Source: a virus. From it: a DNA stretch of 64,000 nucleotides. The stretch is taken from the IMG/VR virus record IMGVR_UViG_3300021197_000841, positions 1-64,000 of that record; one strand, 5' to 3'. Position numbers and translations under genes: made by a program. Positions 60,782 to 64,000 of the stretch are shown one piece after another; the stretch's first letter is position 1; every line of letters begins with the position of its first letter. The notes below the pieces were generated by a model, which saw only the letters and a program-made list of their open reading frames with translations, made no database searches and was not told the DNA's origin.

Positions 60782-61620
60782 AAAAAAGTTACTGGGTCGA
60801 AGTCAATTGGTACTTCGTATTCTGCGTTGCACTCGGCACATGCTGTTTTGTGTACTTTATTAATACCACCATTATTAATACTGCTAACAGCATTATCAAT
60901 TTCTTTGCCTAATGTTGATTCAATGTTGTCTACAAAGTCGACAATCTCTTCGTATTCATCAACTACCACATCACTATCTGGTATTTTAATATATCTAATA
61001 CTGTTTACAAGTACACCGTAATTAAATTGTGCTAATTTTTCAAAAGCAATACCAATATCAGCAATTCTTTCGTCTTCGCTTTCAAAATCCTCATTGCTTA
61101 TTTTAGCCAATTTATTTGCTTGTTCCAGCATTGCTTTGGCAGTTTTAATACTATACAAATAATTTGCTGGACGTATTCCAATTTCCAAACCATTTGATAA
61201 TGTAAATTCGCTTAATGATTTAATTTCTTCAAAGTCTTGTACAGCAAGACCAAGATCCATATCAAATGAATTTTCATGCCCACATTCTGGACAATCACGA
61301 TCTACTGTTAATGTGCGATCTTTTTCAGAAGCGGCTCTTACTGCTACTAAAATTAACTCCATATCCGGCGCAATAATTTCCGCAGGTTTTTTAATAGTTG
61401 GTACACAACTTTCGATGACTTTGAGAACAGCATCACCATTAAGTAATGCGTCAGGGTTTCTGACGATAAGTTCGTCTTTTGGTGTCATTGCTAATACAGG
61501 TAATTCGCCGCTTTCCGGCCAATCAATAACGTCATCGTCATAAAATTTACCGCCCGACGGCAACTGTATGTATAACTTAGGGGACCTATAAAAGTCTTTA
61601 AGTGCTTGTTTGTTTGTCAT
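60769..61620 (-). CDS. 26: Baseplate hub assembly protein gp26-like
   Basis: The 283-aa product has the gp26-like block LPSGGKFYDDD, ELPVLAMTPKDELIVRNPD and LLNGDAVLKVIESC of marine T4-like phages. A zinc-ribbon-like pair CPEC and CAEC lies in the middle and near the end. gp26 is needed to assemble the baseplate hub. A late box at 61692-61699 is about 70 nt upstream. The last codons contain the slippery sequence that can lead ribosomes into the -1 frame. Confidence 0.75.
   Translation of the reverse strand: MTNKQALKDFYRSPKLYIQLPSGGKFYDDDVIDWPESGELPVLAMTPKDELIVRNPDALLNGDAVLKVIESCVPTIKKPAEIIAPDMELILVAVRAASEKDRTLTVDRDCPECGHENSFDMDLGLAVQDFEEIKSLSEFTLSNGLEIGIRPANYLYSIKTAKAMLEQANKLAKISNEDFESEDERIADIGIAFEKLAQFNYGVLVNSIRYIKIPDSDVVVDEYEEIVDFVDNIESTLGKEIDNAVSSINNGGINKVHKTACAECNAEYEVPIDFDPVTFFLTS
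60781..60787 (-). promoter_or_regulatory. Candidate -1 frameshift site TTTTTTC
   Basis: In the zero frame the bases are read T-TTT-TTC, the X-XXY-YYZ form of a -1 slippery heptamer, three codons before the TAG stop. A single-base back-step gives TTT-TTT-CTT and enters the 81-aa open frame. Confidence 0.65.
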
Positions 61621-61653
61621 TTTAACTCCATTATAGCATATTTTAATTTTATC

Positions 61654-61661
61654 GATAAATA
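61654..61661 (+). promoter_or_regulatory. Late promoter box GATAAATA for the tape-measure-like gene
   Basis: Plus-strand GATAAATACTACTG matches the T4 late consensus. The start would be near 61667, 65 nt before the ATG. A second, weaker GATAAATG lies at 61673-61680. Confidence 0.65.
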
Positions 61662-61691
61662 CTACTGTGTCGATAAATGCTCTTGTAAGAC

Positions 61692-61699
61692 TATTTATC
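61692..61699 (-). promoter_or_regulatory. Late promoter box GATAAATA for the gp26-like gene
   Basis: Minus-strand GATAAATAGTCTTA lies 72 nt before the gp26-like ATG at 61620. It faces away from the box at 61654-61661. Confidence 0.65.
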
Positions 61700-61731
61700 G
61701 ATCATAAAGCACATACTTAATAGGAAAGTGA

Positions 61732-64000
61732 ATGGCAAACGATCAATTAACAACATATAACGGTGTAGGACCAGACGGTAACTTTAGTATCGACCTGCCA
61801 GGTTGGGCAAGAGAAGCCACACAGGCTAAAATGCTAACACAACTCCGAACTATGAATAAGGAGTTTGGTAATCTTCCTAAGAATATGGAAACTGCTGTTT
61901 CTAATGCTTTAAAAGGTAATTATAAACTCTTGAAAGATTTGAATAGTAAGCAAAAGGAAACTACTAAGAATAAAAAACAAGAGGATAAAAACCAGAAACA
62001 AAATCAGAACAAAACTCAAAAAGCACAAGAAGATACTGCTAAAGCATTATTTTCCAATGCTCAGGGTATTAAAGAACTACTTGATTTAACTAAGAACGGA
62101 AATAACAGCGACAAGCAAGGAGACGGCAGTCTACTTGATTTGGCATCAAAAGTAAATCCAGTTGCTAAGATGGTCAACGGTCTTTTCAGGGTTGTTGGCG
62201 CACTTGCTGGAGTAGTAAAAGGAATACTTGGTGTAATGACTACTTTTGCTGGTTTTACCATCAGAGAGTTTTTCAAAGCATTTAATTTGTTAAATAAAGG
62301 TCTGCGTGACGGCACAGGTATGCTTGTTGGCTCATTTACTGAATCAGCAGTTAATGTAGCAAAACAGGCCGCTAGAGCAGGTCTAGGCCTATCGGAATTT
62401 CTTGACGCATTACGCGATAACTCCGAAGAAATCAGAGTGTTAGGTACAAAAGGATTTGTTGACTTACGAAATAGTGTAAGAGATGCGTCTGATGGTTTTT
62501 TTGATATGGGTTACCAGAATGAAGAAATAACAAAACTACTTGGTAGAGAAATATCGATAAGGTCATTGTTAGGTATGCGACTAGACATGGCTGGAAAAGG
62601 TTTATCAGAAGATGTAGTATATGTAGGGAAACGATTACAAACAGTTGGAGCGGCGGCAGGTATGAGTATAGAAAACTTGTATGCCGCGTCTAAATTAAGC
62701 GACGAAACAAACTCATTAATAGCCGCCAGGGCACGAAACCTAGGCGACGATGGTATATCAGCACTACAAACAAGTATAAGAGATTTATCATTGAGAATGG
62801 TAGCACTATCGCCAACTTTTGGTGCTTCCATAACTGAACCCTTGGTTAACGCCATGATAACAGGTGCTGTTGGTTTAGATCAAGGTTTTACTGATTTAGT
62901 TACTGTATTCCCTGGACTAGTAGATGCGTTTAGAATGGGCAGAGACGAAATTGCGTCAACTGGAGAATTAAGTGCCGATGGCATTACTAGCATTATTGAA
63001 TCTTTAGCAGACACCAGCGATGAAGAATTTGATAGGGCAAAAATGCTTGCCTTAATGACAAGAAATCAAACTGCAATTCAGGCAGTGAATTTTGCCAGTG
63101 AAGCACGAGCAAGAAAAAGTTTAATGGACGCCATTAATAAAGAATCGTTAACAATTAATTCAGCGGCGACTATAAGTTCCCAGGCAAAAATATTCTTTGA
63201 TTTATTAAAAGCACCATTTGAAACAATGGTTCCAAACTTTATAATGAGTGTGCTAGGTGTGCCTTCAGGAAAAGATGCTAACTTGGCCATGGTAGTAGCG
63301 AAATTTGGTGAAGAAACACAAAGGTTTTTAGTAAACCTGCCATTGATTGGTAAAGCCTTTGAAGGTGATTTCTTTGCTAATCTTTCCGCGGCCGTAGAGG
63401 CTTACTTTGATCCAGACTCAAAAGCTCAAGACCGCGAAGATGCCACAGCAAGAATAAACATAATGGTAGCAGATATGATTTCTCGTGTAGGCACAGCATT
63501 AGGTGATGGTTTGCGAGCCGGCACCATAGGCCAATCAATTGCTAAAATGTTTAGAGATTTATTCGATGACATTATCGCAAATATATACGAATCGTCAGGT
63601 GGTGTGCTCATGAAGGAATCTATGATGGGTGTCCACCTGAGAAAAGGCAACTTTAGAGAAGCATTAGAAATTGATCCTATATTTGGTAGCAATATGATGG
63701 AACAGTTGGAACAAGATTATATTAAGAAGACTGAAGATATAATGTTAGATGCTGGAGCCAATTTGGGGGCTTCTCAACTAAAAAGAGGATTTTGGGAAGA
63801 AGTTTTCATGGGCGAGATACTGGATTGGGTTGATTTTGGCAAGAACATGGGTAAAGTATTTAACGACGTCTTTGACCCGGACATGCCCGAGGATGTAAAG
63901 AAAGATATGATGGCCCGTCTTGCGGAAAGAGATCAGGATTTTGCAGATTTATTTAATGACAGTGGCTTTACTGACAAGTCCGGCAATAAAATGACTCCGG
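61732..64000 (+). CDS. Tape-measure-like tail protein (partial)
   Basis: The frame opens at ATG 61732 (AGGA upstream) and is still open at the window end after 756 codons. Residues 70-105 are Lys/Gln/Asn-rich coiled coil. Around 145-185 is a hydrophobic, Gly/Ala/Val/Phe-rich stretch (FRVVGALAGVVKGILGVMTT), followed by long helical segments with Gly and Ala, the usual make-up of tail tape measures. It lies opposite the gp26-like/chaperone-like gene, the classic neighbour of a tape measure, and shares the divergent late promoter region. In T4 the equivalent is gp29. Confidence 0.65.
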   Translation, partial: MANDQLTTYNGVGPDGNFSIDLPGWAREATQAKMLTQLRTMNKEFGNLPKNMETAVSNALKGNYKLLKDLNSKQKETTKNKKQEDKNQKQNQNKTQKAQEDTAKALFSNAQGIKELLDLTKNGNNSDKQGDGSLLDLASKVNPVAKMVNGLFRVVGALAGVVKGILGVMTTFAGFTIREFFKAFNLLNKGLRDGTGMLVGSFTESAVNVAKQAARAGLGLSEFLDALRDNSEEIRVLGTKGFVDLRNSVRDASDGFFDMGYQNEEITKLLGREISIRSLLGMRLDMAGKGLSEDVVYVGKRLQTVGAAAGMSIENLYAASKLSDETNSLIAARARNLGDDGISALQTSIRDLSLRMVALSPTFGASITEPLVNAMITGAVGLDQGFTDLVTVFPGLVDAFRMGRDEIASTGELSADGITSIIESLADTSDEEFDRAKMLALMTRNQTAIQAVNFASEARARKSLMDAINKESLTINSAATISSQAKIFFDLLKAPFETMVPNFIMSVLGVPSGKDANLAMVVAKFGEETQRFLVNLPLIGKAFEGDFFANLSAAVEAYFDPDSKAQDREDATARINIMVADMISRVGTALGDGLRAGTIGQSIAKMFRDLFDDIIANIYESSGGVLMKESMMGVHLRKGNFREALEIDPIFGSNMMEQLEQDYIKKTEDIMLDAGANLGASQLKRGFWEEVFMGEILDWVDFGKNMGKVFNDVFDPDMPEDVKKDMMARLAERDQDFADLFNDSGFTDKSGNKMTP

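Larger units (their letters stand above)
61651..61702. repeat. Inverted repeat joining two divergent late promoters
   Basis: ATCGATAAATA (61651-61661) and TATTTATCGAT (61692-61702) are perfect 11-bp inverted repeats 30 bp apart; each arm contains a late box pointing away from the other. Confidence 0.75.

Noticed and set aside
61313-63692. Frames opposite the gp26-like and tape-measure-like genes
   Set aside because: Antisense shadows of long genes with good starts and promoters.

Overview
The window is an internal piece of the genome of a large, AT-rich, contractile-tailed T4-like phage of the kind found in marine bacteria. The case rests on a late sigma factor gp55, the gp46/gp47 recombination nuclease, T4-type baseplate proteins (gp25, gp6, gp53, gp5 and gp26-like), a tape-measure-like protein, and T4-type late promoter boxes read as [GC]ATAAATA. 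The host cannot be named; a phage-borne outer-membrane TonB-dependent receptor with a signal peptide argues for a Gram-negative one. Both ends of the window cut through genes.

Layout. 1-735 (+): end of a small membrane protein, then a strong sigma70-type promoter driving a 138-aa unknown and a coupled small membrane protein. 732-10253 (-): a tightly overlapping cluster of modification enzymes (three radical-SAM proteins with an N-terminal twitch/SPASM-like domain, a 2OG-Fe(II) oxygenase, an SDR-like protein, three glycosyltransferase-like proteins). 10324-44887 (-): late virion genes, including a fibre-like protein, a prolyl-4-hydroxylase-like enzyme, a three-domain GT25 / lysyl-hydroxylase-type glycosyltransferase / dioxygenase fusion, one 22.7-kb gene for a 7,573-residue protein with a collagen-like repeat, and the wedge proteins gp6 and gp25. 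44970-47766 (+): a nucleosidase, a TonB-dependent receptor and two small genes. 47756-54258 (-): baseplate hub and tube-end genes. 54395-59095 (+): gp55, gp47, gp46, a methyltransferase and a GIY-YIG-like nuclease. 59096-59626: the only long non-coding stretch. 59627-60535 (+): an acyl-CoA-dehydrogenase-like protein. 60536-61620 (-): gp26-like protein with an apparent -1 frameshift extension. 61732-end (+): tape-measure-like protein.

How it may work together. gp55 is read from a host-type promoter and would then switch on the [GC]ATAAATA promoters in front of the virion genes. Three of these boxes lie exactly 5 nt from an ATG, which predicts leaderless late mRNAs. The late fibre operon also carries two enzymes resembling those that modify animal collagen, and the giant virion protein carries nine Gln-Gly-Pro triplets, so a phage collagen-modification system is the leading hypothesis. 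The radical-SAM enzymes would release 5'-deoxyadenosine, which the phage nucleosidase could remove. The receptor sharing an operon with that nucleosidase could import iron or cobalamin for this iron-heavy enzyme set. These links are inferences from gene content and position.
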